Shown: positions 1 through 11,565 of the stretch, piece after piece
Position numbering within the stretch: position 1 is the stretch's first letter
Layout of the letters: each line of letters starts with the position of its first letter
Assembly: GCA_029465975.1 (NCBI GenBank)
Contig: CM055757.1
Coordinates: forward strand, 5,979,451-6,043,450
Direction of reading: 5' to 3'
Origin: Dallia pectoralis
Taxonomy: Eukaryota; Chordata; Actinopteri; Esociformes; Umbridae
Length of the DNA: 64,000 nt
The notes under the pieces: generated by a model
Database searches by the model: none
What the model was told of the DNA's origin: nothing
What the model saw: only the letters and a program-made list of their open reading frames with translations
Position numbers and translations under genes: made by a program

Positions 1-1615
1 CCATCAGCAGACTGATTTATACCAACACCATCAGCAGACTGATTTATACCAACACCATCAGCAGACTGATTTATACCAACACCATCAACAGACAGATTTA
101 TACCAACACCATCAACAGACAGATTTATACCAACACCATCAACAGACTGATTTATACCAACACCATCAACAGACAGATTTATACCAACACCATCAGCAGA
201 CTGATTTATACCAACACCATCAGCAGACTGATTTATACCAACACCATCAGCAGACTGATTTATACCAACACCATCAACAGACAGATTTATACCAACACCA
301 TCTGCAGACTGATTTATACCAACACCATCAGCAGACTGATTTATACCAACACCATCAACAGACAGATTTATACCAACACCATCAGCAGACTGATTTATAC
401 CAACACCATCAGCAGACTGATTTATACCAACACCATCAACAGACAGATTTATACCAACACCATCAACAGACTGATTTATACCAACACCATCAACAGACAG
501 ATTTATACCAACACCATCAGCAGACTGATTTATACCAACACCATCAACAGACAGATTTATACCAACACCATCAGCAGACTGATTTATACCAACACCATCA
601 GCAGACTGATTTATACCAACACCATCAGCAGACTGATTTATACCAACACCATCAGCAGACTGATTTATACCAACACCATCAACAGACAGATTTCTACCAA
701 CACCATCAGCAGACTGATTTATACCAACACCATCAGCAGACTGATTTATACCAACACCATCAGCAGACTGATTTATACCAACACCATCAGCAGACTGATT
801 TATACCAACACCATCAACAGACAGATTTATACCAACACCATCAACAGACAGATTTATACCAACACCATCAACAGACAGATTTATACCAACACCATCAACA
901 GACTGATTTATACCAACACCATCAACAGACAGATTTATACCAACACCATCAGCAGACTGATTTATACCAACACCATCAGCAGACTGATTTATACCAACAC
1001 CATCAGCAGACTGATTTATACCAACACCATCAACAGACAGATTTATACCAACACCATCTGCAGACTGATTTATACCAACACCATCAGCAGACTGATTTAT
1101 ACCAACACCATCAACAGACAGATTTATACCAACACCATCAGCAGACTGATTTATACCAACACCATCAGCAGACTGATTTATACCAACACCATCAGCAGAC
1201 TGATTTATACCAACACCATCAACAGACTGATTTATACCAACACCATCAGCAGAATGATTTATACCAACACCATCAGCAGACTGATTTATACCAACACCAT
1301 CAGCAGACTGATTTATACCAACACCATCAACAGACTGATTTATACCAACACCATCAGCAGACTGATTTATACCAACACCATCAACAGACAGATTTATACC
1401 AACACCATCAGCAGACTGATTTATACCAACACCATCAACAGACAGATTTATACCAACACCATCAGCAGACTGATTTATACCAACACCATCAGCAGACTGA
1501 TTTATACCAACACCATCAACAGACAGATTTATACCAACACCATCAGCAGACTGATTTATACCAACACCATCAGCAGACTGATTTATACCAACACCATCAG
1601 CAGACTGATTTATAT
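1..1615. repeat. 27-bp minisatellite, about 60 copies
   Basis: The unit contains CAGCAGACTGATTTATACCA followed by ACACCAT. It runs from the window edge, so the true left end is not seen. Units come in a few versions that differ at two or three bases: CAGCAGACTG, CAACAGACAG, CAACAGACTG and a rare TCTGCAGACTG. The rare version occurs at 301 and again at 1057, exactly 28 units (756 bp) apart, with matching variants around both sites, so a longer block has been duplicated. Because 27 is a multiple of three, some frames stay open throughout (for example the 9-residue peptide IYTNTISRL). I see no splice or start context that would make it coding. It lies in the DLGAP2 intron downstream of the 6009-6388 exon. 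Confidence 0.97.
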
Positions 1616-1756
1616 TGTGGCGTGGTATTGGGGTGTGGTATTGGGGCGTGGTATCGGGCGTGGTATTGGGGCGTTGTATTGGGGCGTGGTATTGTGGCGT
1701 GGTATCGGGCGGGGTATCGGGGGTGGTATTGGGGCGTGGTATCAGGGGTATTGGCT
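1612..1756. repeat. Short G-rich tandem repeat (GGGGCGTGGTATT type)
   Basis: About eleven imperfect 12-13-bp units of the form GGGGCGTGGTATT or GGGCGTGGTATC follow directly on the 27-bp array. The plus strand carries closely spaced runs of two to four G, so G-quadruplex formation is conceivable. That is inference from base content only. Confidence 0.85.
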
Positions 1757-2345
1757 GTGGATGGTAAAACATTTCAGCTTTTCTGAGCTGTTCCTGATTG
1801 ATAGCTGGAGGTCCTTTCTGAGTTATACCACCTTTATGGACATCCTGTATCGGTCTGGCTTTCTTTGTCTGTCTCACCCTGGACACTCTCTCTCTCTCTC
1901 TCTGGTTTATTCCTCTGTTGTTTATGAAGCATACGACGGAGCCAAAGTGATTTAAAACTGGAACGTACAAAGGCTTTAACTGGCATTGTCTTGGCGATCT
2001 TGAAAATTAGGTTTGGAAATGCCGGACTTGGCCTTTGAGCGGTCTGAAGAGACTAGTATTATATTGGAAGGCAATGGAGTGTGATGCTTCATGTGTCCTA
2101 GCTAGATTTAGTCCTTGTAAAGCCCACTCACATTCTGTCTCTCTGATGAGTAATACAAGTGTGGGAACAGCAGACCTCTCATTTTACACTTTACTTTATG
2201 ATTATCAGTGTCATTAAAAATTTTAATTCACACACATTTTAATCCTCTTCTGGTCCGAGAGAACTAACCTTTGTCCAGTTAATGGCCTGGCCCTGATTGT
2301 TTATTCTAGCAGATACAGGCAGAATCCTGACTAGAGCCTGTCTAG
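1757..2345. other. Intronic sequence, no gene seen
   Basis: This is unremarkable mixed sequence with a short CT run near 1886-1905. I see no exon with convincing splice sites and no recognisable element. Confidence 0.6.
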
Positions 2346-2466
2346 GACATTTGTCTGTCTGCCTGTCTGTCTGTCGGTCTGCCTGTCTGTTTATCTGTCT
2401 GCCTGTATGTCTGTCTGTCTGTTTATCTGTCTGCCTGTCTGTTTATCTGTCTGTCTGCCTGTCTGA
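2346..2466. repeat. (TCTG/CTGT)n tetranucleotide microsatellite
   Basis: This is an imperfect run of CTGT/CTGC/TTAT tetranucleotides about 120 bases long. The cysteine- and serine-rich open frame across it comes from the repeat. Confidence 0.93.
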
Positions 2467-3675
2467 TCCATTTGAGAGGTTTTAGCCTATAAAGCTCCAA
2501 ACCCTCCTCTATAACGGTTTTGCTATAAGCGGTTTGCGATTCCATTTTTGAAAGGACATTTTACATTCTAGGCAGTGATTTGCTCTGAGCTGAAACCCGC
2601 ACCGAGTTGCTTCTGGACCAGGCGACCTCGATTACTTTTCGTCAAAAGCACAAATCAAATCCACTTCGGGGAGAGCGAACAAGCTGCGGCTCGCAGGTGG
2701 ATCGGGAGGTAGGAGATTTAGTCGAGCCATCGCAATCTGAAACCTCTAATTAAATTGTTTTATCACCATAGGACCCATTATGTCTAAGAAATCAATTAGA
2801 GGTTATTTTGTAAAATATGTATCCAAATCCTATTTTTCGCATTCTCTGCTCCCAATTGTGTGTCCAATTACCGCTTTATCTTACGAAACCTCCCACCGTT
2901 CGAGAGGCATCAAGATTCAGAGTAAAGTGCAAAACAATTGCCGAATCAGGTTCACCCTGATTGGCTAACCAGGAAGTTGCCTAACTATGTGCCTGGAGGA
3001 GTACACATTCACCGGAAGACAATCAAAGTTAAGCTGTCAAGAGCAAACCTACCGGATGCGGTTGCCATGGTGAAGACGAGGCAAGGCGACTGTGTTTGAA
3101 AAACCGCCCCACATTCCCGTGACAGAGCTGAGCGATATTTACATCAACGCACGCACGATGTTGTGAAATCATGTATTAACCGACGCCTAAGAACACCAGC
3201 TCGTACCCAGATAAACTGCAACTGGGCTATTCGATTTAAATTTTCCATAAACGTCAACATGCAGTTGGTCGAAGGTGCCGTTCGACGCACATCTGCGTCT
3301 AAAAGTCCATTTTCAAACAGGTCTCGGCGGATTGTTATTATAAACATTTTAGAGAGTAAAGGTCGTACTATCGACCAGAAAACCGAGTTACAGGCTGAAA
3401 CACTACAGAAGGTTAATTATATTGCAGCAGCTAGCATCAGATGCCAGGGGCGATGGTGGTAAATTTAGACTGGCTACACGGGCCAAATGCTAGTGGCGCT
3501 GTGTTTGAAGAAAAACTTTGTAGAATGTTAGGCTTCGTTTTTGTATTGCATGCAGTATGACTCTGTTAATGTAAACCTTCACACAGTCAGGCATTACCAA
3601 TTTAAAGTTGTCCCTAACACATCAACGAAGCCATTTGAAAAGACTATTCTCTATCATGACTCTACTCGCTTTTCC
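2467..3675. other. Intronic sequence, no gene seen
   Basis: Non-repetitive sequence of moderate GC. The short open frames on both strands at 3144-3462 overlap each other and match no DLGAP2 exon or family I recognise. The next expected DLGAP2 exon (start of the C-terminal half) was looked for here on the minus strand and not found. Confidence 0.5.
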
Positions 3676-3806
3676 ATTTTTCTCTCTCTCTGCTCTCTCT
3701 CACTCTCTACTCTCCCTGTCTCTCTCTCTCACTCATTTACTCACTCACTGCCTCTCCCTCTCCCCCTCTATGTCTCTCCTATCTTTCACCCCTCTGTCTG
3801 TCTCCC
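3676..3806. repeat. CT-rich low-complexity tract
   Basis: Runs of TCTCTC, CTCACT and CTCCCT on the plus strand. The serine/leucine-rich open frames here come from the repeat. Confidence 0.85.
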
Positions 3807-4452
3807 CAACATACCATTCATCTTACTCTCTAGTTCTGCCTTTACCACAGCGCAGTCTTCTAATATGTGTCTCCAGCTGATTGGATGAGTGCGGTAAACA
3901 AGGAGTACTTTAGTATGCTGATTTGGAGAGTTGGCAGGTAGTGGATTGCGTATGTGTGGCGTGTGGCACAACAAGGCAACGCGATAAAGCGGCACAGCGT
4001 TCAGCTCAGCCACTTAAAATCATCATTCATCACCCGGAATGGGCTTCCTGATCATCTCTGGCTGACTGAGACCCCCCCGTGCTCATAAAAAAAGTCCCGG
4101 AGAGAGATTGGATAAGACACAGAAAGCGAGAAGAGAGAGAGAGAAACATAACGAGGGGGGAGAAATGGGAGAGTAAGGGAAAGCGAGAGGAGGAGGTAAA
4201 TATGTAATGGGGAAGAGAGGGAAATCGGAGAAAGGACTAAAGGAGGAGAGAGAACAGAAGTGAGAGTGAAGGACAGAAAAAGTGAGTATGAGAGAGTGAA
4301 AACTAAAAACATACCTAGACAATAGCAAGAGAAATGAGAGAGAAGAGGGAATAGAGGAGAAATACAGCAAGATAAACAAACATTGGCTACAATGCAGAAG
4401 GTTTCTATAGAGAGAGTCACTGAGGGTGATATGGAGATAGCATAGGAACCAA
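3807..4452. other. Intronic sequence with GA-rich stretch
   Basis: No gene is seen. From about 4100 to 4340 the plus strand is purine-rich (GAGAGA, GAGGAGG, GGGGAG) with scattered interruptions. It leads into the 17-bp array. Confidence 0.6.
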
Positions 4453-5459
4453 GAAACTGCACCAGAAAACAAGCTGCACCAGAAAACAAGCTGCACCACA
4501 AAACAAGCTGCACCAGAAAACAAACTGCACCAGACAACAAACTGCACTAGACAACAAACTGCACTAGAAAACAAACTGCACTAGAAAACAAACTGCACTA
4601 GACAACAAACTGCACCAGAAAACAAGCTGCACCAGAAAACAAGCTGCACCAGAAAACAAACTGCACCAGACAACAAGCTGCACCACAAAACAAGCTGCAC
4701 CAGAAAACAAACTGCACCAGACAACAAACTGCACTAGACAACAAACTTCACTAGAAAACAAACTGCACCAGAAAACAAGCTGCACCACAAAACAAGCTGC
4801 ACCAGAAAACAAACTGCACCAGACAACAAGCTGCACCACAAAACAAGCTGCACCAGAAAACAAACTGCACCAGACAACAAACTGCACTAGACAACAAACT
4901 GCACTAGAAAACAAACTGCACTAGAAAACAAACTGCACCAGAAAACAAGCCGGACCAGAAAACAAACTGCACCAGACAACAAACTTCACCAGAAAACAAA
5001 CTGCACCAGAAAACAAACTGCACCAGAAAACAAACTGCACCAGAAAACAAACTGCACCAGACAACAAACTTCACTAGAAAACAAACTGCACCAGAAAACA
5101 AGCCGCACCAGAAAACAAACTGCACCAGAAAACAAACTGCACTAGACAACAAACTTCACCAGAGAACAAACTGCACCAGACAACAAACTTCACCAGAAAA
5201 CAAACTGCACTAGACAACAAACTGCACCAGAAAACAAACTGCACTAGACAACAAACTGCACTAGAAAACAAACTGCACTAGAAAACAAACTGCAATAGAA
5301 AAAAAGCTGCACCAGAAAACAAGCTGCACTAGACAACAAACTGCACCAGAAAACAAACTGCACAAGACAACAAACTGCACCAGAAAACAAACTGCACCAG
5401 AAAACAAACTGCACCAGACAACAAACTGCACCAGAAAACAAACTGCACTATAAAACAAG
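4453..5459. repeat. 17-bp minisatellite, about 59 copies
   Basis: The unit is AACTGCACCAGAAAACA, with common variants at single positions (CACTAG for CACCAG, GACAACA for GAAAACA, AGCTG for AACTG). Seventeen is not a multiple of three, so a frame runs through all three phases of the unit every 51 bases. The reverse strand is stop-free for long stretches, giving Phe/Val/Cys-rich phantom proteins. No spacers are present, so it is not a CRISPR. Confidence 0.97.
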
Positions 5460-6008
5460 CAGACCAGCTGTAATGTTTCCCAGTCATGAATGGCTGTATG
5501 CGGTCTCTGTCCGTCTGTTTTATTCAACGCAACCAGAGGGTCTGATGGGGCCGGCCATGACCAATATGGTGCCCTTGGCAAGATTTTTACCAGTTTGGGC
5601 CCCTATGAACAAAAGGCGCCCCTAGCATGTGCCTACGCCGCTTATGCTGTGGGCCGGCTCTGGGGTCCGACATGAGCAAACTGCAGTCTGTGATCTAGCT
5701 GCATACTCTCAGGGTCACAGAGGGGAGAAGGAATGAGAGAAAAGAGAGTCCGGGGGGGGGAGGAAGGAGAGATAGAGAGGAGGGAGGAAAGCAGGGAGAG
5801 AGGGAGGAGGAGAGCCCCATTCGGTAAAGGCTGATTCACCAGTTGAATTCTAATTAATGGATTGCAGTAAGATGACTCACTGGTGCTATTTTTAGATCCG
5901 GGAGATGGGCCGGCATGCCTGTGTGTGATACGTGACCGTGTGACTGTGTGTGTGTCTGCATGTGCGTTGGGTGCGTGTGAGATGTGTGTGTGCGCGCGTG
6001 CCAGTCAC
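5460..6008. other. Intronic sequence with purine and TG tracts
   Basis: This is the start of the intron downstream (minus strand) of the 6009-6388 exon. It holds a purine-rich tract at about 5725-5818 (GGGAGAGAGG type) and a TG-rich tract at about 5935-6000. No further exon is recognised. Confidence 0.6.
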
Positions 6009-6388
6009 CTGTATGCCTATTGAAGAACGCGGCGTTTTGAGGTACTCCTCGGCCTTGGACACCAGCACGGCTTTATCGCAGGTCTGCACAGAGTTGTGAC
6101 TGTCCGTGGACGAAGGTCTCTTCCCGGGCTTCAGCCCCGCCGTCTCTATAGCGATAGTCACGGCCTTGGCGCTGTCCAGGCTGTCGATGGAGTTATACAA
6201 GGCCCTGCACAGGTTCAGGCCCATCCCGTTCCCCCATCCGTGAGCGTGCCTGCCCTCGTGGTACGCGTCCCGGGTGGACTCGGTGCTGCTCTGGGCCGTG
6301 ACAGAGATGAGGGGCTTGGGGCCCGAGGCTGATCGAGGCGGGACGGGCGGTGGCGTCGTCTTCTGGTAGTTGTTTGTGTACGTGACCG
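6009..6388 (-). CDS. dlgap2: DLGAP2 coding exon (SH3-type proline motif, T-A-Q-S-S-T-E-S segment)
   Basis: A 380-base exon that starts after TTCTTCCAG and ends at ATACAG/GTGACTGG. It takes one base from the previous exon (G/CG gives Ala) and ends in phase 0. It reads AVTYTNNYQKTTPPPVPPR, then KPLISVTAQSSTES, later YNSIDSLDSAKA, SDKA-like TCDKAVLVSKAEEYLK, and ends SSIGIQ. This matches the DLGAP family block with the P-P-P-V-P-P-R proline motif and the SSIGIQ end, and is closest to DLGAP2. The Tyr/Gly/His stretch before LYNSIDS differs from mammals. The next exon of the gene, which should begin the path to the GKAP domain, was not found to the left. A 12-bp repeat array begins only about 25 bases upstream of the acceptor. 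Confidence 0.95.
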
Positions 6389-6410
6389 CTGGAAGAATAA
6401 AGCCAAGGTT

Positions 6411-6880
6411 TAAAGGAGTGAGGTTGGTAATGAGGTTGGTTATGAGGTTGGTTATGAGGTTGGTTGTGAGGTTGGTTATGAGGTTGGTTGTGAGGTTGGT
6501 TATGAGGTTGGTTATGAGGTTGGTTATGAGGTTGGTTATGAGGTTGGTTACGAGGTTGGATATGAGGTTGGTTGTGAGGTTGGTTGTGAGGTTGGTTGTG
6601 AGGTTGGTTGTGAGGTTGGTTATGAGGTTGGTTATGAGGTTGGTTATGAGGTTGGTTGTGAGGTTGGTTGTGAGGTTGGTTATGAGGTTGGTTGTGAGGT
6701 TGGTTATGAGGTTGGTTATGAGGTTATGAGGTTGGTTATGAGGTTAGTTATGAGGTTGGATATGAGGTTGGTTATGAGGTTGGTTATGAGTTTGGTTATG
6801 AGGTTGGTTATGAGGTTATGAGGTTGGTTATGAGATTGGTTATGAGTTTGGTTATGAGTTTGGTTATGAGTTTGGTGAGC
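6411..6880. repeat. 12-bp minisatellite beside a splice acceptor, about 39 copies
   Basis: The unit is GAGGTTGGTTAT, with TGT for TAT and a few shortened copies near 6721-6730 and 6810. On the transcribed (minus) strand it reads ATAACCAACCTC, which is pyrimidine-rich and repeatedly presents a branch-point-like TAAC. It lies just upstream of the DLGAP2 exon acceptor at 6388/6389. Confidence 0.96.
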
Positions 6881-7456
6881 TAAGGTGATGCATAGCTTTG
6901 CCACTGACGATCAGAGGGAAGTAAAAGCACTGAATGGTTTTAACAGTGGAGGGTCGACAGGCTTCTAATGAGCAAGGGATTATAAAAGGGGTCCTTTCTT
7001 TCAAGTGCGAATGACAATCTGGCGTTAATCCACAGTGGCGTACTGACTGGGTTTGACGTGTCCTCTGCTTAGTGGGAGCAGCTGAACACTGTAGCAAATT
7101 GTCAACTCCAACAGCTTGTCCATTTGAGAAACATCCAATGATCAAAGCCAAGAACGGCCTTGGCTCATCACAATTCTGTCAGTGTGAGGGAACTGGGAAG
7201 GCACTGAATAAAACGTTTCATCGCATTGCAATCATTTGTAACACCACCTCGTCATTCTCACTGGAAATTGTGTTCTGAGCATCAAATTAAAGGTAATTAA
7301 AGCTAGGCTAACTTTTATGCGTTGAGGCACTTTAGCATTATTGAACATTTGTCGTTCTGCAATAAATTGTTTTGACATCACAAATGCACCCATTGGGTTA
7401 CTCGTTTGAAAATGACATTAACATGAACCGACAGTGGCATTGCGGTCTGAAGTGGC
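6881..7456. other. Intronic sequence, no gene seen
   Basis: AT-leaning single-copy sequence. The short overlapping open frames on both strands (6864-7278) have no supporting splice sites or family similarity. Confidence 0.5.
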
Positions 7457-7983
7457 TTTGAATATGCATGAGGTACTATATCATTTGTCCAACCAACATT
7501 CTGTGAGGACCACACTTTGAATATGCATGAGCTACTACATCATTTGTCCAACCAACATCCTGTGAGGACCACACTTTGAATATGCATTAGCTACTACATC
7601 ATTTGTCCAACCAACATCCTGTGAGGACCACACTTTGAATATGCATGAGGTACTACATCATTTGTCCAACCAGCATCCTGTGAGGACCACACTTCGAATA
7701 TGCATGAGGCACTACAACATTTGTCCAACCAACATCCTGTGAGGACCACACTTTGAATATGCATGAGCTACTACATCATTTGTCTAACCAACATCCTGTG
7801 AGGACCACACTTTGAATATGCATGAGCTACTACATCATTTGTCTAACCAACATCCTGTGAGGACCACACTTTGAATATGCATGAGCTACTACATCATTTG
7901 TCCAACCAACATCCTGTGAGGACCACACTTTGAATATGCATGAGCTACTACATCATTTGTCCAACCAACATCCTGTGAGGACC
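7457..7983. repeat. 59-bp minisatellite, about 9 copies
   Basis: Each unit carries TTTGAATATGCATGAGCTAC, then TACATCATTTGTCCAACCAA and CATCCTGTGAGGACCACAC. Copies differ at only a few positions (GAGGTAC, GAGCTAC, GCATTAGC). The TATGCAT core is preserved in every copy. Confidence 0.96.
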
Positions 7984-8756
7984 GCAGCCTTCAGCTCGGA
8001 GGCCAAATGACTCACTCTGTTTTTCCATTGAGAATTGAGGTAGTCGAACCTCATGTCTGTGTCCATTGAGAAAAGTGCTACTAAAAGAGGTCAGCGAGAT
8101 GAGTCAGTGGAGAAGCATCAGAATGGAGAGATGGGAAGAAAGCCGAAGAGAGAGTAAGGAACTGAGAGAAAGAGGGAGAGAGGGATGAAGAGAGAGAGCA
8201 GGTTATTGCTAAGTGAGCCTTACTACGGGGTCTAATAACAGTTGACCTCTACTTGGCAGTGTCAGTCAATGTTATTCCCTGCATGTTACCGACCAAACAC
8301 CTGAGAATATTAATATTATAGTACCGTTACATTAACTACACAACAGATTATGTCAAATTATTAAAAGGCAGGAAATACATTGGGCTGCATGTAAACAGAA
8401 AGATGTGTGTCTGGTGCTATTCTGGATACAATTCCGGATACAATTCCGGATGCGATTCCGGGTGACATGCTGGGTAGACATGTGCTTTTTTAACCTTTAA
8501 ATCACACAACAAATATCCACAGGGGATCCTACTCCTCTATCTCCATGACTACAGCATAAACACATTTTCTTGCTGCGGAGATAAATGTTTTCCATCCTTA
8601 ACCTGATTGAATAAACCTCAGTAACCTAATCATGACGCCAAAACCTATCATAACCATAAAGCCTAACTCTAAACCTAACCCACAATGCCAGATTCTGTAA
8701 ACACTATGCCCAATTGTCCTCAAATGTTATGCCTTGCCATCTTTACATGTACACAC
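7984..8756. other. Intronic sequence, no gene seen
   Basis: Contains a GA-rich stretch at about 8110-8205, and a loose CCTAAC/CATAACC-like cluster at about 8600-8690 that resembles neither a true telomere repeat nor a regular array. Confidence 0.5.
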
Positions 8757-9590
8757 ACACCTGTCCAACTACCTCAGACACAAGGTCAAACTACCTCAGA
8801 CTGGAGGTCCAAATACCTGCAGACATTTAAAAACCTCATGTTCTGCACATGACAAGGCTAGTGTACCTTATGTACAATTGGGGCATTGAGATCTGGGTTT
8901 GAGGTAATGCAGAAGATAAGACACAAAACACAAGAAGCTCTTGTTTCCTCAACCCCTTCCGCCCTGCATGTCGGACACCCTGGGAGCAAAAAACTGTTTG
9001 GTTGACCTCAGGCTGGAGGTCCAAATACCTCAATGACACCAAGTCCAACTACCTCAGATACGAGGTCCAACTACCTCAGGCAGGAGGTCCAACTACCTCA
9101 GACACGAGGTCCAACTACCTCAGGCACGAGGTCCAACTACCTCAGGCACGAGGTCCAACTACCTCAGGCACGAGGTCCAACTACCTCAGGCACGAGGTCC
9201 AACTACCTCAGGCACGAGGTCCAACTACCTCAGGCACGAGGTCCAACTACCTCAGGCACGAGGTCCAACTACCTCAGACACGAGGTCCAACTACCTCAGG
9301 CAGGAGGTCCAACTACCTCAGGCAGGAGGTCCAACTACCTCAGGCAGGAGGTCCAACTACCTCAGGCAGGAGGTCCAACTACCTCAGGCACGAGGTCCAA
9401 CTACCTCAGGCACGAGGTCCAACTACCTCAGGCACGAGGTCCAACTACCTCAGGCACGAGGTCCAACTACCTCAGGCACGAGGTCCAACTACCTCAGGCA
9501 CGAGGTCCAACTACCTCAGGCACGAGGTCCAACTACCTCAGGCACGAGGTCCAACTACCTCAGGCACGAGGTCCAACTACATCGGAGAGA
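8757..9590. repeat. 22-bp minisatellite with hairpin unit, about 25 copies plus outlying units
   Basis: The main array is at about 9003-9590. Diverged units of the same type lie at 8765-8820, separated by unrelated sequence. The unit is GAGGTCCAACTACCTCAGGC plus AC; ACG and AGG variants alternate in blocks. GAGGT and ACCTC within the unit are inverted repeats, so single strands could fold into serial short hairpins. The plus strand carries CTACCTCA in nearly every unit, and the minus strand TGAGGTAGTTGG. Open frames with a 22-residue period arise because 66 bases is three units. Confidence 0.96.
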
Positions 9591-9734
9591 TTAGTGTTTG
9601 AGAGGCCAGAGAGACAGAAAGACACGAGCATGTGCCTGGGGACATAGTATAGCGAAAGAGCACAGACAGAGAGAGAGAGGAAAAGAATGACAGAGTGAGT
9701 GAAAGAGAGTAAAGTGTGTAGCCAGAGCTCCCCT

Positions 9735-10205
9735 TACGAAAAAAAAAGTATACTATGTAGTATGTGAGTATACTTAAGTTTAAAAAGTATACTAATATTA
9801 AGGTTAAAGCTTAAAGTATACTAGAAGTGTACTTATTTATATACTATTTTTATACTAAGTAGACTAAATTGGCCCACTTTTTAGTTTATTTAGTACACTT
9901 TAGAGTACACTTATAGTTTATTTTAAGTATACTGTTGAATACTTTAAAGTAACCTGTGTAGTGTACTTTTAGTTTATGAAGTTGACTTCTTAATGTACTT
10001 AAAAGTATACTTTTGTATACTTTAAAGTAACCTGTGTAGTGTACTTTTAGTTTATGAAGTTGACTTCTTTATGTACTTAAAAGTATACTTTTGTATACTT
10101 TAAAGTAACCTGTGTAGTGCACTTTCAGTACATGAAGTACACTTCTTAAAGTACTTCAAGTACACTTTCAACTCATGTAAGTACTTCAAGAAGTAAACTT
10201 AATAA
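9735..10205. repeat. AT-rich GTATAC/AGTACACTT repeat tract
   Basis: Dense copies of AAGTATACTT-type palindromes. From about 9940 there are three copies of a segment about 80 bases long carrying TTTAAAGTAACCTGTGTAGT followed by GTACTTTTAGTTTATGAAGT. It may be part of a larger repetitive element reaching towards 11700, but I could not define ends. Confidence 0.75.
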
Positions 10206-10896
10206 ATGTCAATTTATTATGATTTACTAATAGATTTAAACACATAGTATAACTGTACAAGCCATGTTTGTCAAGTGAACCTTAAACAATACTCTAACAA
10301 TCAGTGTCATGTGTCTGGTAGGAGTTCCACTTAAAACTTTAAAATAAATATACTTGTGTAATTAACATATTTAAAATAAAGGAAATACAGTACATATTCA
10401 AAATACCTAAATAAATCTGAGAGGCAAGACACACAATGTGACTTAGACACATTTATTGCGAAACAGATAAATATTTTCATAAATATTTTCATGAGATAAT
10501 ATAGTCAAAGCTACATTAAAGGGGGATAAACCAGCTATGAACACTTAAAATATTGATATATACATATATTTAAAAAAAAAAATAGAACTATTTTGAACTC
10601 TAAATGTTAAAATAAACATGGTTATTTTTTTAACAATATGCTTCTTTTTTGTACATGAAATGCATGCTCACATCTTTTCTGCCTTTACTTGTTTGAAGCA
10701 TTCATTGTTGCACTTCTTGCGCAAGATCCTCCGGACATCTTGCACTGTTATTTCTTAAAATTTCTCCCTAGCATGCCCTGTAAAAAAACACAAGACAACA
10801 AGCAAACATGATTAATATATTTAACCTTTAATCGGAATTTGTGAAATTGGGCAATATTAAATTAGGATTCCAAATACACACTTGCGTGAAACATAC

Positions 10897-11143
10897 CAAG
10901 GCAGATGAATTGTCGCCCCATTCACTGTTCGTATTGTGTACGTCTTCCTCTTCACTGCTGGGATCAGTTATGTCTTCCTCTTCACTGCTGGGATCGGGTA
11001 CGTTGTCCTCCATGCTGTTGGGATTGTGTATGTCATCATCCTCTTCATTACTGAGATTGGGTATGTCTCCCTCTTTGCTGTTGGGATCAGATACATAGTA
11101 TTCTGCATTGACATTGACATTATTCTGCATTATCCTCTGAAGC
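10897..11143 (-). CDS. Candidate acidic coding exon of a small unrecognised gene
   Basis: Bounded by CATTTCTTCAG at 11144 and a donor CTTG/GTATGT at 10896. The open frame is rich in Asp, Glu, Ser and Asn and contains imperfect repeats of the type DPSSEEEDI. A candidate upstream exon ends at about 11566 (GAACAG/GTGAGT). Joined, its ATG in GGAATGAACAG reads M-N-R-L-Q-R-I-M-Q into this exon. I do not recognise the product. It could equally be a fragment carried by a repetitive element, since repeat-like AT-rich DNA follows on its 3' side. Confidence 0.3.
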
Positions 11144-11565
11144 CTGAAGAAATGAGAAAGGGTAAGGTACATCATTGAATTTATACTATAGCCAGTTAAA
11201 TGCAACATCTTATAAACACCCAGCGTGTTACAATTTACAACACAAAGCATCAACAAAAAAAATGTTATCAGCAAACTAGTGGGTATATTAGGATAAAGTA
11301 CAGGGTGATTTTTGTCCCCTGCCTCTAACAAACAAGCTACCTAGCAACCTTGCCTAATTAGTAACTGTAGCTACCAGTTACCTGAAAAACAAAAGATAAA
11401 GATAAGTAATTGTTAACAAGGGCTAGTTACGTGTTGTCTTCTTATATGGCTCAGACGTAAATAGCGATCTAGCTAATGTTGATGTGAGCATTAACCATAG
11501 CCAAGTAGCTAGTTAGCTGTTATCTCATATAGGCCTAGATAAAGTTAGAATTTAGCTCAAACTCA

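Noticed and set aside
1..1615. Possible CRISPR-like array
   Set aside because: The units are contiguous without unique spacers, and the genome is eukaryotic. The same holds for every other array here.
4052..5581. Series of Phe/Val/Cys-rich minus-strand open frames that look like membrane proteins
   Set aside because: They come from the 17-bp array; hydrophobicity is an accident of the unit.
8590..8700. CCTAAC-like cluster suggesting an interstitial telomere
   Set aside because: Spacing and sequence are irregular, with no run of true TTAGGG/CCCTAA units.
9002..9647. Two overlapping open frames of about 200 codons
   Set aside because: Both are readings of the 22-bp array in different frames.
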